A stretch of 64,000 nucleotides of DNA from Epiperipatus broadwayi (GCA_028023455.1 JAQFVV010000036.1:4527576-4591575), one strand, 5' to 3'; counted from the first letter of the stretch, positions 24,394 to 35,412 are shown. The notes: a model not told the origin generated them from the sequence alone. Numbers and translations are program-made.

Positions 24394-24606
24394 CAGTTTT
24401 GATTTTGGAGCCTTAAGCTATAGAATACATCACTATACCTTTGCAGTAAATCATGCAGGATGTGATAAAATGTAATAAAACTAACGCAATAGAAATAACA
24501 CCTAACAATTTTGGCAAAATGCTCAATTTGCTATATTCTCATTGCAAAAACTTTGTCCAAAATTCAACTACTACAGTTTTTGTTCAGTCTGATTATAGTA
24601 AAACGA

Positions 24607-24618
24607 CTTTTCTATTCA
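24607..24618. repeat. 12-bp target-site duplication, left
   Basis: CTTTTCTATTCA, repeated exactly at 30508-30519. The pair brackets the whole hammerhead array. Confidence 0.75.
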
Positions 24619-24778
24619 TAATAATTAATAAAGCAAGTCATATATAACATGACATTACTTTTATGAGCTTGTAATTACAAAAATGCACATAGAGAGCGTA
24701 CCAATAGCTCTAACAAGCTCGTAAATTAACAAGTGCGGTTATGAGAAATATTTAAAATCTCTATCCAGAACACTCTTA

Positions 24779-24822
24779 TCTCCAGACCATGGTTTCGGGC
24801 TTATGGCCCACGTCAGTGGAGA
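24779..24822 (-). ncRNA. hammerhead ribozyme, array unit 1
   Basis: Minus strand: stem I UCUCCA/UGGAGA (6 perfect pairs), core CUGACGU (plus 24810-24816), stem II GGGC-CAUAA-GCCC, GAAA (plus 24793-24796), stem III ACC-AU-GGU, and GUC with C17 at plus 24785. Stem I can resume beyond an internal loop (GAAUA with UGUUC), as in natural type I ribozymes. The single departure is U for the conserved A9. All array units share it, and reduced activity is expected. Confidence 0.85.
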
Positions 24823-25195
24823 GCTAGAATATTCGGACACTAGACCTAAAATATCAACTCAAAAAACCAGCACTTATTTCAAACGTATATTTAAGAAGAA
24901 ACTCTGAATTTTTCGGACATGAAAATGTCTTTAAATCCAGCTATCTAACTTAAATAGCTATATGGGACTGAAGTATATTCAGATCTACCATATTCTAATA
25001 GGCTCAGCATAGCCAAAGCCTTAAAGGTAAAATTATAATAATTAATAAAGCAAGTCATATATAACATGACATTACTTTTATGAGCTTGTAATTACAAAAA
25101 TGCACATAGAGAGCGTACCAATAGCTCTAACAAGCTCGTAAATTAACAAGTGCGGTTATGAGAAATATTTAAAATCTCTATCCAGAACACTCTTA

Positions 25196-25239
25196 TCTCC
25201 AGACCATGGTTTCGGGCTTATGGCCCACGTCAGTGGAGA
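25196..25239 (-). ncRNA. hammerhead ribozyme, array unit 2
   Basis: Identical to the unit 1 motif, including U at position 9. Confidence 0.85.
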
Positions 25240-25612
25240 GCTAGAATATTCGGACACTAGACCTAAAATATCAACTCAAAAAACCAGCACTTATTTCAAA
25301 CGTATATTTAAGAAGAAACTCTGAATTTTTCGGACATGAAAATGTCTTTAAATCCAGCTATCTAACTTAAATAGCTATATGGGACTGAAGTATATTCAGA
25401 TCTACCATATTCTAATAGGCTCAGCATAGCCAAAGCCTTAAAGGTAAAATTATAATAATTAATAAAGCAAGTCATATATAACATGACATTACTTTTATGA
25501 GCTTGTAATTACAAAAATGCACATAGAGAGCGTACCAATAGCTCTAACAAGCTCGTAAATTAACAAGTGCGGTTATGAGAAATATTTAAAATCTCTATCC
25601 AGAACACTCTTA

Positions 25613-25656
25613 TCTCCAGACCATGGTTTCGGGCTTATGGCCCACGTCAGTGGAGA
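25613..25656 (-). ncRNA. hammerhead ribozyme, array unit 3
   Basis: Identical to the unit 1 motif. Confidence 0.85.
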
Positions 25657-26029
25657 GCTAGAATATTCGGACACTAGACCTAAAATATCAACTCAAAAAA
25701 CCAGCACTTATTTCAAACGTATATTTAAGAAGAAACTCTGAATTTTTCGGACATGAAAATGTCTTTAAATCCAGCTATCTAACTTAAATAGCTATATGGG
25801 ACTGAAGTATATTCAGATCTACCATATTCTAATAGGCTCAGCATAGCCAAAGCCTTAAAGGTAAAATTATAATAATTAATAAAGCAAGTCATATATAACA
25901 TGACATTACTTTTATGAGCTTGTAATTACAAAAATGCACATAGAGAGCGTACCAATAGCTCTAACAAGCTCGTAAATTAACAAGTGCGGTTATGAGAAAT
26001 ATTTAAAATCTCTATCCAGAACACTCTTA

Positions 26030-26073
26030 TCTCCAGACCATGGTTTCGGGCTTATGGCCCACGTCAGTGGAGA
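26030..26073 (-). ncRNA. hammerhead ribozyme, array unit 4
   Basis: Identical to the unit 1 motif. Confidence 0.85.
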
Positions 26074-26446
26074 GCTAGAATATTCGGACACTAGACCTAA
26101 AATATCAACTCAAAAAACCAGCACTTATTTCAAACGTATATTTAAGAAGAAACTCTGAATTTTTCGGACATGAAAATGTCTTTAAATCCAGCTATCTAAC
26201 TTAAATAGCTATATGGGACTGAAGTATATTCAGATCTACCATATTCTAATAGGCTCAGCATAGCCAAAGCCTTAAAGGTAAAATTATAATAATTAATAAA
26301 GCAAGTCATATATAACATGACATTACTTTTATGAGCTTGTAATTACAAAAATGCACATAGAGAGCGTACCAATAGCTCTAACAAGCTCGTAAATTAACAA
26401 GTGCGGTTATGAGAAATATTTAAAATCTCTATCCAGAACACTCTTA

Positions 26447-26490
26447 TCTCCAGACCATGGTTTCGGGCTTATGGCCCACGTCAGTGGAGA
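26447..26490 (-). ncRNA. hammerhead ribozyme, array unit 5
   Basis: Identical to the unit 1 motif. Confidence 0.85.
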
Positions 26491-26863
26491 GCTAGAATAT
26501 TCGGACACTAGACCTAAAATATCAACTCAAAAAACCAGCACTTATTTCAAACGTATATTTAAGAAGAAACTCTGAATTTTTCGGACATGAAAATGTCTTT
26601 AAATCCAGCTATCTAACTTAAATAGCTATATGGGACTGAAGTATATTCAGATCTACCATATTCTAATAGGCTCAGCATAGCCAAAGCCTTAAAGGTAAAA
26701 TTATAATAATTAATAAAGCAAGTCATATATAACATGACATTACTTTTATGAGCTTGTAATTACAAAAATGCACATAGAGAGCGTACCAATAGCTCTAACA
26801 AGCTCGTAAATTAACAAGTGCGGTTATGAGAAATATTTAAAATCTCTATCCAGAACACTCTTA

Positions 26864-26907
26864 TCTCCAGACCATGGTTTCGGGCTTATGGCCCACGTCA
26901 GTGGAGA
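26864..26907 (-). ncRNA. hammerhead ribozyme, array unit 6
   Basis: Identical to the unit 1 motif. Confidence 0.85.
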
Positions 26908-27280
26908 GCTAGAATATTCGGACACTAGACCTAAAATATCAACTCAAAAAACCAGCACTTATTTCAAACGTATATTTAAGAAGAAACTCTGAATTTTTCG
27001 GACATGAAAATGTCTTTAAATCCAGCTATCTAACTTAAATAGCTATATGGGACTGAAGTATATTCAGATCTACCATATTCTAATAGGCTCAGCATAGCCA
27101 AAGCCTTAAAGGTAAAATTATAATAATTAATAAAGCAAGTCATATATAACATGACATTACTTTTATGAGCTTGTAATTACAAAAATGCACATAGAGAGCG
27201 TACCAATAGCTCTAACAAGCTCGTAAATTAACAAGTGCGGTTATGAGAAATATTTAAAATCTCTATCCAGAACACTCTTA

Positions 27281-27324
27281 TCTCCAGACCATGGTTTCGG
27301 GCTTATGGCCCACGTCAGTGGAGA
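27281..27324 (-). ncRNA. hammerhead ribozyme, array unit 7
   Basis: Identical to the unit 1 motif. Confidence 0.85.
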
Positions 27325-27697
27325 GCTAGAATATTCGGACACTAGACCTAAAATATCAACTCAAAAAACCAGCACTTATTTCAAACGTATATTTAAGAAG
27401 AAACTCTGAATTTTTCGGACATGAAAATGTCTTTAAATCCAGCTATCTAACTTAAATAGCTATATGGGACTGAAGTATATTCAGATCTACCATATTCTAA
27501 TAGGCTCAGCATAGCCAAAGCCTTAAAGGTAAAATTATAATAATTAATAAAGCAAGTCATATATAACATGACATTACTTTTATGAGCTTGTAATTACAAA
27601 AATGCACATAGAGAGCGTACCAATAGCTCTAACAAGCTCGTAAATTAACAAGTGCGGTTATGAGAAATATTTAAAATCTCTATCCAGAACACTCTTA

Positions 27698-27741
27698 TCT
27701 CCAGACCATGGTTTCGGGCTTATGGCCCACGTCAGTGGAGA
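27698..27741 (-). ncRNA. hammerhead ribozyme, array unit 8
   Basis: Identical to the unit 1 motif. Confidence 0.85.
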
Positions 27742-28114
27742 GCTAGAATATTCGGACACTAGACCTAAAATATCAACTCAAAAAACCAGCACTTATTTCA
27801 AACGTATATTTAAGAAGAAACTCTGAATTTTTCGGACATGAAAATGTCTTTAAATCCAGCTATCTAACTTAAATAGCTATATGGGACTGAAGTATATTCA
27901 GATCTACCATATTCTAATAGGCTCAGCATAGCCAAAGCCTTAAAGGTAAAATTATAATAATTAATAAAGCAAGTCATATATAACATGACATTACTTTTAT
28001 GAGCTTGTAATTACAAAAATGCACATAGAGAGCGTACCAATAGCTCTAACAAGCTCGTAAATTAACAAGTGCGGTTATGAGAAATATTTAAAATCTCTAT
28101 CCAGAACACTCTTA

Positions 28115-28158
28115 TCTCCAGACCATGGTTTCGGGCTTATGGCCCACGTCAGTGGAGA
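28115..28158 (-). ncRNA. hammerhead ribozyme, array unit 9
   Basis: Identical to the unit 1 motif. The unit's one-base deletion lies outside it. Confidence 0.85.
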
Positions 28159-28530
28159 GCTAGAATATTCGGACACTAGACCTAAAATATCAACTCAAAA
28201 AACAGCACTTATTTCAAACGTATATTTAAGAAGAAACTCTGAATTTTTCGGACATGAAAATGTCTTTAAATCCAGCTATCTAACTTAAATAGCTATATGG
28301 GACTGAAGTATATTCAGATCTACCATATTCTAATAGGCTCAGCATAGCCAAAGCCTTAAAGGTAAAATTATAATAATTAATAAAGCAAGTCATATATAAC
28401 ATGACATTACTTTTATGAGCTTGTAATTACAAAAATGCACATAGAGAGCGTACCAATAGCTCTAACAAGCTCGTAAATTAACAAGTGCGGTTATGAGAAA
28501 TATTTAAAATCTCTATCCAGAACACTCTTA

Positions 28531-28574
28531 TCTCCAGACCATGGTTTCGGGCTTATGGCCCACGTCAGTGGAGA
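28531..28574 (-). ncRNA. hammerhead ribozyme, array unit 10
   Basis: Identical to the unit 1 motif. Its unit is truncated about 135 bp further on by the inversion junction. Confidence 0.85.
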
Positions 28575-28709
28575 GCTAGAATATTCGGACACTAGACCTA
28601 AAATATCAACTCAAAAAACCAGCACTTATTTCAAACGTATATTTAAGAAGAAACTCTGAATTTTTCGGACATGAAAATGTCTTTAAATCCAGCTATCTAA
28701 CTTAAATAG

Positions 28710-28747
28710 CTGACGTGGGCCATAAGCCCGAAACCATGGTCTGGAGA
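28710..28747 (+). ncRNA. hammerhead ribozyme truncated at the inversion junction
   Basis: Core CUGACGU starts at 28710, directly after AAATAG of the direct arm. The 5' strand of stem I (UCUCCA) is missing, while UGGAGA remains at 28742-28747. It cannot fold as a complete hammerhead. Confidence 0.75.
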
Positions 28748-29123
28748 TAAGAGTGTTCTGGATAGAGATTTTAAATATTTCTCATAACCGCACTTGTTAA
28801 TTTACGAGCTTGTTAGAGCTATTGGTACGCTCTCTATGTGCATTTTTGTAATTACAAGCTCATAAAAGTAATGTCATGTTATATATGACTTGCTTTATTA
28901 ATTATTATAATTTTACCTTTAAGGCTTTGGCTATGCTGAGCCTATTAGAATATGGTAGATCTGAATATACTTCAGTCCCATATAGCTATTTAAGTTAGAT
29001 AGCTGGATTTAAAGACATTTTCATGTCCGAAAAATTCAGAGTTTCTTCTTAAATATACGTTTGAAATAAGTGCTGGTTTATTTTTGAGTTGATATTTTAG
29101 GTCTAGTGTCCGAATATTCTAGC

Positions 29124-29167
29124 TCTCCACTGACGTGGGCCATAAGCCCGAAACCATGGTCTGGAGA
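29124..29167 (+). ncRNA. hammerhead ribozyme, inverted unit 1
   Basis: Same helices and U9 as the direct units, on the plus strand. Confidence 0.85.
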
Positions 29168-29540
29168 TAAGAGTGTTCTGGATAGAGATTTTAAATATTT
29201 CTCATAACCGCACTTGTTAATTTACGAGCTTGTTAGAGCTATTGGTACGCTCTCTATGTGCATTTTTGTAATTACAAGCTCATAAAAGTAATGTCATGTT
29301 ATATATGACTTGCTTTATTAATTATTATAATTTTACCTTTAAGGCTTTGGCTATGCTGAGCCTATTAGAATATGGTAGATCTGAATATACTTCAGTCCCA
29401 TATAGCTATTTAAGTTAGATAGCTGGATTTAAAGACATTTTCATGTCCGAAAAATTCAGAGTTTCTTCTTAAATATACGTTTGAAATAAGTGCTGGTTTT
29501 TTGAGTTGATATTTTAGGTCTAGTGTCCGAATATTCTAGC

Positions 29541-29584
29541 TCTCCACTGACGTGGGCCATACGCCCGAAACCATGGTCTGGAGA
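29541..29584 (+). ncRNA. hammerhead ribozyme, inverted unit 2
   Basis: Same motif, with one change in loop II (CAUAC instead of CAUAA). Confidence 0.85.
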
Positions 29585-29762
29585 TAAGAGTGTTCTGGAT
29601 AGAGATTTTAAATATTTCTCATAACCGCACTTGTTAATTTACGAGCTTGTTAGAGCTATTGGTACGCTCTCTATGTGCATTTTTGTAATTACAAGCTCAT
29701 AAAAGTAATGTCATGTTATATATGACTTGCTTTATTAATTATTATAAATAAGTTAACATTTG

Positions 29763-29775
29763 GCTCTTCCGATCT
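29763..29775 (+). other. 13-base match to Illumina adapter end
   Basis: GCTCTTCCGATCT, the constant 3' end of standard Illumina adapters. It lies in a stretch (about 29748-29775) that replaces about 40 bases of the repeat unit present in every sister copy. It is most likely adapter carry-over incorporated during assembly or polishing. Confidence 0.75.
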
Positions 29776-29953
29776 TATTAGAATATGGTAGATCTGAATT
29801 TACTTCAGTCCCATATAGCTATTTAAGTTAGATAGCTGGATTTAAAGACATTTTCATGTCCGAAAAATTCAGAGTTTCTTCTTAAATATACGTTTGAAAT
29901 AAGTGCTGGTTTTTTGAGTTGATATTTTAGGTCTAGTGTCCGAATATTCTAGC

Positions 29954-29997
29954 TCTCCACTGACGTGGGCCATAAGCCCGAAACCATGGTCTGGAGA
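29954..29997 (+). ncRNA. hammerhead ribozyme, inverted unit 3
   Basis: Same motif as the other array units. Confidence 0.85.
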
Positions 29998-30370
29998 TAA
30001 GAGTGTTCTGGATAGAGATTTTAAATATTTCTCATAACCGCACTTGTTAATTTACGAGCTTGTTAGAGCTATTGGTACGCTCTCTATGTGCATTTTTGTA
30101 ATTACAAGCTCATAAAAGTAATGTCATGTTATATATGACTTGCTTTATTAATTATTATAATTTTACCTTTAAGGCTTTGGCTATGCTGAGCCTATTAGAA
30201 TATGGTAGATCTGAATATACTTCAGTCCCATATAGCTATTTAAGTTAGATAGCTGGATTTAAAGACATTTTCATGTCCGAAAAATTCAGAGTTTCTTCTT
30301 AAATATACGTTTGAAATAAGTGCTGGTTTTTTGAGTTGATATTTTAGGTCTAGTGTCCGAATATTCTAGC

Positions 30371-30414
30371 TCTCCACTGACGTGGGCCATAAGCCCGAAA
30401 CCATGGTCTGGAGA
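30371..30414 (+). ncRNA. hammerhead ribozyme, inverted unit 4
   Basis: Same motif. Its unit ends 93 bases later at the array border. Confidence 0.85.
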
Positions 30415-30507
30415 TAAGAGTGTTCTGGATAGAGATTTTAAATATTTCTCATAACCGCACTTGTTAATTTACGAGCTTGTTAGAGCTATTGGTACGCTCT
30501 CTATGTG

Positions 30508-30519
30508 CTTTTCTATTCA
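30508..30519. repeat. 12-bp target-site duplication, right
   Basis: CTTTTCTATTCA, identical to 24607-24618. Confidence 0.75.
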
Positions 30520-31620
30520 ATATCAATATGATATTCTTATCAAAAAATATCTCTTCAAATTTCACAAGATTTTAAAATAATAATTGTGATCTTTTTAAAT
30601 AATGTTATACAAGGTAAAAGCTTTAAAATTCTTGATTAAATCATTGTATATATATATAATGATCAGTTGGTGTTTGTGGTATTACGTAAATGCCTATTTT
30701 TCCAAAATTATCACAAACTTTAGTTATAGATGATGTCATATCAAACAGTCATACATTATCCATCTCTTACATTAGTATTTTTGCAATTTCAACATTGGAA
30801 AGCATATAAAATTGTTAATGTATAGGTTTACCATGACATAACCAAACGACATTTGTAAGTAAAGATAATGCTGACCAAATTTATTCTGGGCAACCCAAGT
30901 TATGACAGAAGAAAATGAACATTTAAATAATAAAATCTTGATTTTTATTTGCTTATTAAAAAAAGCATTAACCTGATTGATATCAAAATGAAAACAGAAT
31001 TTATTAACACGTCAAACAATAGCTTAGTAACATTTATTGTCTCAGGAAAATATTTTTACCCAAATTATTCACTAATCAGTAATAGGTAAGGCACATAAAA
31101 TTACATAATTATAATTGCAAACTGGGATAAATAAAATCTAAACATATTTAATCTCATTTTGGATTCTAAGTTATTTTGCTGCTTATAAAAATAATTCTGA
31201 GTTAACTACAAACTAGAAAGTAGTTAGATTTTTAGTCAATGAAAATTTTATTATTATATAGTGTTATATTAAGTTTGTATGTTGAAATGCTTATATAGAT
31301 AGTTGATAAACATTATTAGTATATGCTAGAGAACGGATGTATGTTATTCATCCGTTTATTTGATCTATAGAATAATTATTAAAACTCTCCTTAAATGTAC
31401 AATCATTAAAATTGTTTTAAAATATAAATAATATTTCATATGATACTTAAATATTATGACTTAAAAATTAAATAACAGTTCTCATGATCTAATAAGTACG
31501 GTTTTTGATATTTACTTAATTAATACTCAAATAGAATTATTTTCTAATAATTCATAAAAGAATGATCTATGTATGGACAAACCTGATTATAATTATGTAA
31601 GAATATGAATTTCTTTATAA
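30520..31620. other. A+T-rich non-coding stretch
   Basis: No gene or recognised repeat. Confidence 0.4.
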
Positions 31621-31621
31621 A

Positions 31622-31973
31622 TCATCATCAACCATTATCAGTCCACTACAGAATGAATGTCTCTTCAAGTTCAATCCATCTTCTTTGATCTTTAGCTTGT
31701 TTTGTCCATATCACTCCTGCACACTTTTTTATTTCATCCATCCATCTCACATCTGGTCTCTTTCTGGGTCTTTTACAATCTCTTGGAATCCAGTTTAAGA
31801 TGTCAACTGCCTATCTATTATCATCTTTTCTAGAAATATGTCCAGCCCAACTCCATTTCAGTCTTTTAATTTTTGCAATAAGGTCAGTAATACCTGTTTG
31901 TTCTCTTACCCATATATTGCATTTTCAATCTCTTCTTGTTACTCCCAACATGCATCTCTCTATACTTCTTTAT
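31622..31973 (-). pseudogene. RTE-clade LINE, 3'-terminal fragment
   Basis: Minus strand, ending in the (GATGAT)n tail at plus 31622-31630. It aligns along its length with the C-terminal part of the copy at 38995-39377: RSMERCMLGV, the LKWSWAGHI-type block, RWIEL. It is interrupted by substitutions and small indels. The endonuclease and catalytic reverse transcriptase motifs are absent. Confidence 0.75.
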
Positions 31974-31979
31974 AAATAT

Positions 31980-32825
31980 ATGTAGTTATCTTAACTAAGT
32001 ATACTTTTTAAAGTTGAACAAAGTTGGTCTCATATTTTTCTCTTCTAAGGCACATAAACTGTTTGCCTAAAAAGTTTTATTTTATTCTGACTGACATATT
32101 TTGTAAATTTTAATTAATTCATTGATTCTTAAGTACATCATATCGTAGAATATTATGATGCTGCTATCATTTTTAGATTTTCTTCACTCTCTTGTGGCTA
32201 TCAATAGTCCTGTTTTACCAGTTTTGCCTTCATTTGATTGTAGAAACTGAAATTCATTTATATATTATTTTTATGTTTAAGTAAAATCTGAAAATGTTAT
32301 TATTCAACTGAACCAACTGTGCCATTCATTGGTAGAGTTTTTATTCCCAAGTTTCAAGAACACTTGTGAGATAATTTGCAAATTTCCAGTTATTGTACTT
32401 AGCATATGAGAGAAAATATGTAAATTTCCCATAGTTTATTTAAATATTTATGAATATTTTTGCAAAAATATTTGCATAGTAATTATCTAAAAACAAAACT
32501 ATGCATAACTGCATTTAAATTTCATTTGAATATGATATATTTTTTAAATGCTTTGACCAATACTCTAGTACAGACCTTTTGTAATATTTTAATAACTATA
32601 AATGCATTTTTCATTTAAAAATAGAATTTTATGTCTTTATAATGAATTAATAATAATTTGTTTATGTTTTATTAATAAAGTTCAATTAACAAAGATTTTA
32701 TTAATTTATTTTTTTTACCAATATTATGGTAATTTTCTAATAAAAAAAGTTAAATTTTGCATATGTATTGAGTTTGTTTTTATTTTTATTTAACTTGTTA
32801 TAACTGAAACACACAGGCTTATTAT
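31980..32825. other. A+T-rich non-coding stretch
   Basis: Nothing recognised. Confidence 0.4.
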
Positions 32826-32829
32826 ATAC

Positions 32830-33110
32830 TTGTGTCTATATTTGTAATATATAGGGTATATGCGCAAATAGACTTTCACATGACCCACCATTCTCCACAC
32901 TATCTCATAACACTGATACATTTGAACACATATATGCTGAAACGATAATCACCAATATACGTATTTCATGCTAAATCAGCAATCATCAGTTGGTCCAGAT
33001 TACCATCTCCACACATATATGCTATAAGTGCTCAGATATATATTAAGATAGCCAAACCTCAAACCTTAATGGACAGGCTTCAATCTACTCCATACTCCAA
33101 CTCTTCAACC
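32830..33110 (-). mobile_element. hammerhead SINE family B, single copy
   Basis: Minus-strand copy with the best-preserved family B ribozyme (32951-32994). On the minus strand: a head containing the ATTAAGGTTTGAGG-equivalent and the (AT)n segment, the ribozyme, then a tail running into GTGAAAGTCTATTTGCGC. It is followed on the right by a 40-bp block (33117-33158) shared with 9448-9487. No open frame. Confidence 0.7.
32951..32994 (-). ncRNA. hammerhead ribozyme, family B, intact core
   Basis: Minus strand: stem I ACCAA (plus 32990-32994) with UUGGU (plus 32951-32955), CUGAUGA (plus 32983-32989), stem II UGCU/AGCA with a U-U at the base, GAAA (plus 32964-32967), stem III AUA-CG-UAU, and A17 at plus 32956. 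The cleavage triplet is AUA, permitted by the NUH rule. It is the most likely active family B copy. Confidence 0.85.
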
Positions 33111-33587
33111 GTTCAGCATGTCTGCCCATCCCTTGTATATGTATTAAATGGATTATGTCCAGTATCAAACCATTATTCTATAATGGAATTTAATAAATTA
33201 GACTTGATCCGCTTAAATTATATGTTTACAAGTAAAGAAAATTCTAAAAAAATATATATTTCAATTTCGCAAGTATTGAGAAAATGAATTCATAATGAGA
33301 ACAAAATAAGATTTTATCATTAAAAAATGGCCAAACTTATTTTTGAGTGGAATTTGTTTTCCAAAATGTGAATAAATGAATGTTAATTTCTGATAAATCT
33401 ATCATATTCTGCTTTCAAATATTGAAGTTGCTTTATAATTTGCAGAATGTCACAAAAGATTGTAATATAGTATCAGTAATGACATGTAAGTAAAAAAATA
33501 TATAAATTATAGTGATCCAAATTCCTATGGTAACATTAATAATGTTATGCTAGAAGTGTTTTTTTAATTGTAAAAAACAATACAGAG

Positions 33588-33951
33588 ATTTCAGACCACA
33601 CAAAGAAATATGGAGAGATGCATGTTGGGAATAACATGGAGAGACTGAAAATGCAATATATGGACAAGAGACCAAACAGCTGTTACTGACATTGTTGAAA
33701 AATTAAAAGACTTGAGTGGAGTTGGCTGGATATATTGCTAGAAGAGATGATAATAGATGGACAATTGAAATATTAAACCAGATTCCAAGAGATTGTAAAA
33801 CACCCAGAGAAAGACCAAATATGATATGGATAGATGAAATAGGAAAGTGTGCAGCAATGATGTGGGGAATAGAGGCTAAAGATCAGAGAAAGTGGACTGA
33901 ACTTGGAGAAACATCTATTCTGAACTGGATTGATAATGGTTGATGATGACA
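33588..33951 (+). pseudogene. RTE-clade LINE, 3'-terminal fragment
   Basis: An open stretch of 75 codons (33716-33943) encodes AGYIARRDDNRWTIEILNQ and ends EIGKCAAMMWGIEAKDQRKW..IDNG, the RTE C-terminal block. It is followed by GGTTGATGATGA. The upstream part (TQRNMERCMLGIT-like) is in another frame. A 5'-truncated, dead copy. Confidence 0.78.
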
Positions 33952-33954
33952 TAT

Positions 33955-34860
33955 AAAATAAAAATGCAATCATAAAGACTTTGAATTTTTTATTATTATT
34001 ACATAATTAATATGCAAGTATAATCATGAATCTTAATAAACTTGTCTTCCTAAAATCAAATATTTTCAAATAAAATCTAATTCTAGTCATGTAGTTTTGG
34101 AGTTAAAAATAAATATTTTACAAATATACAACATAAATATGCTTAAATATTTAACGAATTTTTTTTTTTTAAATTTTCATTTAAAATATGCTCCGAGTCA
34201 AAACAATATATCAATAAGAAATTGACACTTATATTAAGGTCAAAATGGGGTTTGTTTTATGAGCAAATGAACATTCCACTTTTGCAGAGGTCTATGTAAT
34301 ACGGACATATTGCAACTTCTTTCAATAATAATTTTAATAAATGATTTCAACATATAAAAAACTGAAAAAGAAACCTAAGATTATTATAGATAACCACAAA
34401 ATAATCAAAAATCTAGAAGCTCTAGTAGCACTATACTAATGTTCCAAACCCCCCCCCCCAATTAAATGATTTTGTTGCTACTAAATCAAAATATGTTAAT
34501 AAATGATCATGTCAAAATCAGATTCAAAATGGGTTCATGTAATTATTACATGATAAATTGAAATAATTTAATATATAATTTAAAATTTACACGACATGAA
34601 AAATATAATTTGTTTCAATCCAGAAATCTAAACTTTACAATATTAAAGTTTACATTCTTAACTATCAATGCTACAACATGACAGCCTTCAAACCGCAGAG
34701 CAGAAGCCAATTTTGCTGGCTAACAAGAATGGACTTTTATAAATATTGGTAAATAATTTTGCTTGTAAAATTTTGATAATAATACATTTATTATTTAAAA
34801 TTCTTTAATGGTTTAAATTAAAATTTATTTCTATTTTAAAAAAGAATTCAAATATGAAAA
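33955..34860. other. A+T-rich non-coding stretch
   Basis: Contains C9 near 34450. Nothing recognised. Confidence 0.4.
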
Positions 34861-34864
34861 AAAA

Positions 34865-35295
34865 AACATGTTTAAGGTTCGAACAGGATCTTTAGTTACA
34901 AGAGAATATACATGTAAGTGGAAAAATATGGGTGATTTAGTCTGTAAATTATGTAAGGAAGGAATAGAAAACATTAAGCATTTGATAATTGAATGTAAAT
35001 GCTTGAAAACAGAAAGGGTACATATAATGAAGTTATGGAAGAATAAATATGAAAAGAGTGATTATACAGAAAGTGAGTTATTGGTTTTTATGTTGGGTTT
35101 GGGAAAAGATAAGGGGGAATTAGATATTAAAGATATAGAGTTGACAAAGATTATGTTGTGGAAATGGGATGGACCAGAATATGGGGAAATTTAGAGTCGG
35201 GAATGGAAAGTAAAGTGGCTAACAGGTTTACCTGGGCATAATTGCTGAGATATTCTTGACTTTGTTTAAGAAGAAGCCACAATACATCACATCAC
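34865..35295 (+). pseudogene. LINE ORF2 C-terminus with zinc knuckle, plus 3' UTR
   Basis: A 108-codon open frame (34868-35194) carries CKLCKEGIENIKHLIIEC, a C-x2-C-x9-H-x4-C knuckle of the kind found at the C-terminus of many LINE ORF2 proteins, probably for RNA binding during target-primed reverse transcription. The reverse transcriptase is absent. The 3' UTR ends in CATCACATCACATC, which may be the element's own repeat tail. Two further 3' fragments of the family lie at 15460 and 61175. The clade is not assigned. Confidence 0.75.
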
Positions 35296-35329
35296 ATCTA
35301 TAATTTTTAACAATAGACAACATTACATA

Positions 35330-35412
35330 TGGTTTAAGACCTGTAGAGGTCCCTACTATCGCATTTTATACGCATGTTGTTGAGGCTACAGCCTTAATAA
35401 ATATTACTTACG
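35330..35412 (+). repeat. dispersed ~80-bp repeat
   Basis: GTTTAAGACCTGTAGAGGTC through ACAGCCTTAATAAATATTAC. A diverged second copy is at 58815-58890. Identity unknown; possibly a SINE or LINE 3' fragment. Confidence 0.55.

Larger units (their letters stand above)
24619..28709 (-). mobile_element. hammerhead element family A array, 10 direct units of 417 bp
   Basis: The marker ATTAATAAAG recurs at 24624, 25041, 25458, 25875, 26292, 26709, 27126, 27543, 27960 and 28376. The period is 417, with one of 416 caused by a deleted C near 28203. The units look otherwise identical by eye, implying very recent amplification or homogenisation, or assembly duplication. Each unit has one hammerhead on the minus strand, so transcription from that strand would give linear 417-nt monomers able to circularise. 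There is no open frame. The last unit breaks off at 28709. Confidence 0.9.
28710..30507 (+). mobile_element. hammerhead element family A array, inverted arm (~4.3 units)
   Basis: The reverse complement of the 417-bp unit, with TGACGTGGGC at 28711, 29131, 29548, 29961 and 30378. Periods are 420 (three extra bases near 29083), 417, 413 and 417. The arm starts abruptly within a ribozyme core. It ends at 30507, where a 12-bp direct repeat of the left flank begins. The unit starting 29548 contains foreign sequence at about 29748-29775. With the direct arm this makes a long palindrome able to give double-stranded RNA. Confidence 0.88.

Noticed and set aside
24619-30507. CRISPR array or simple satellite DNA
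   Set aside because: Units are 417 bp with no short-repeat/spacer pattern, the setting is eukaryotic, and each unit contains a hammerhead with the array flanked by direct repeats.
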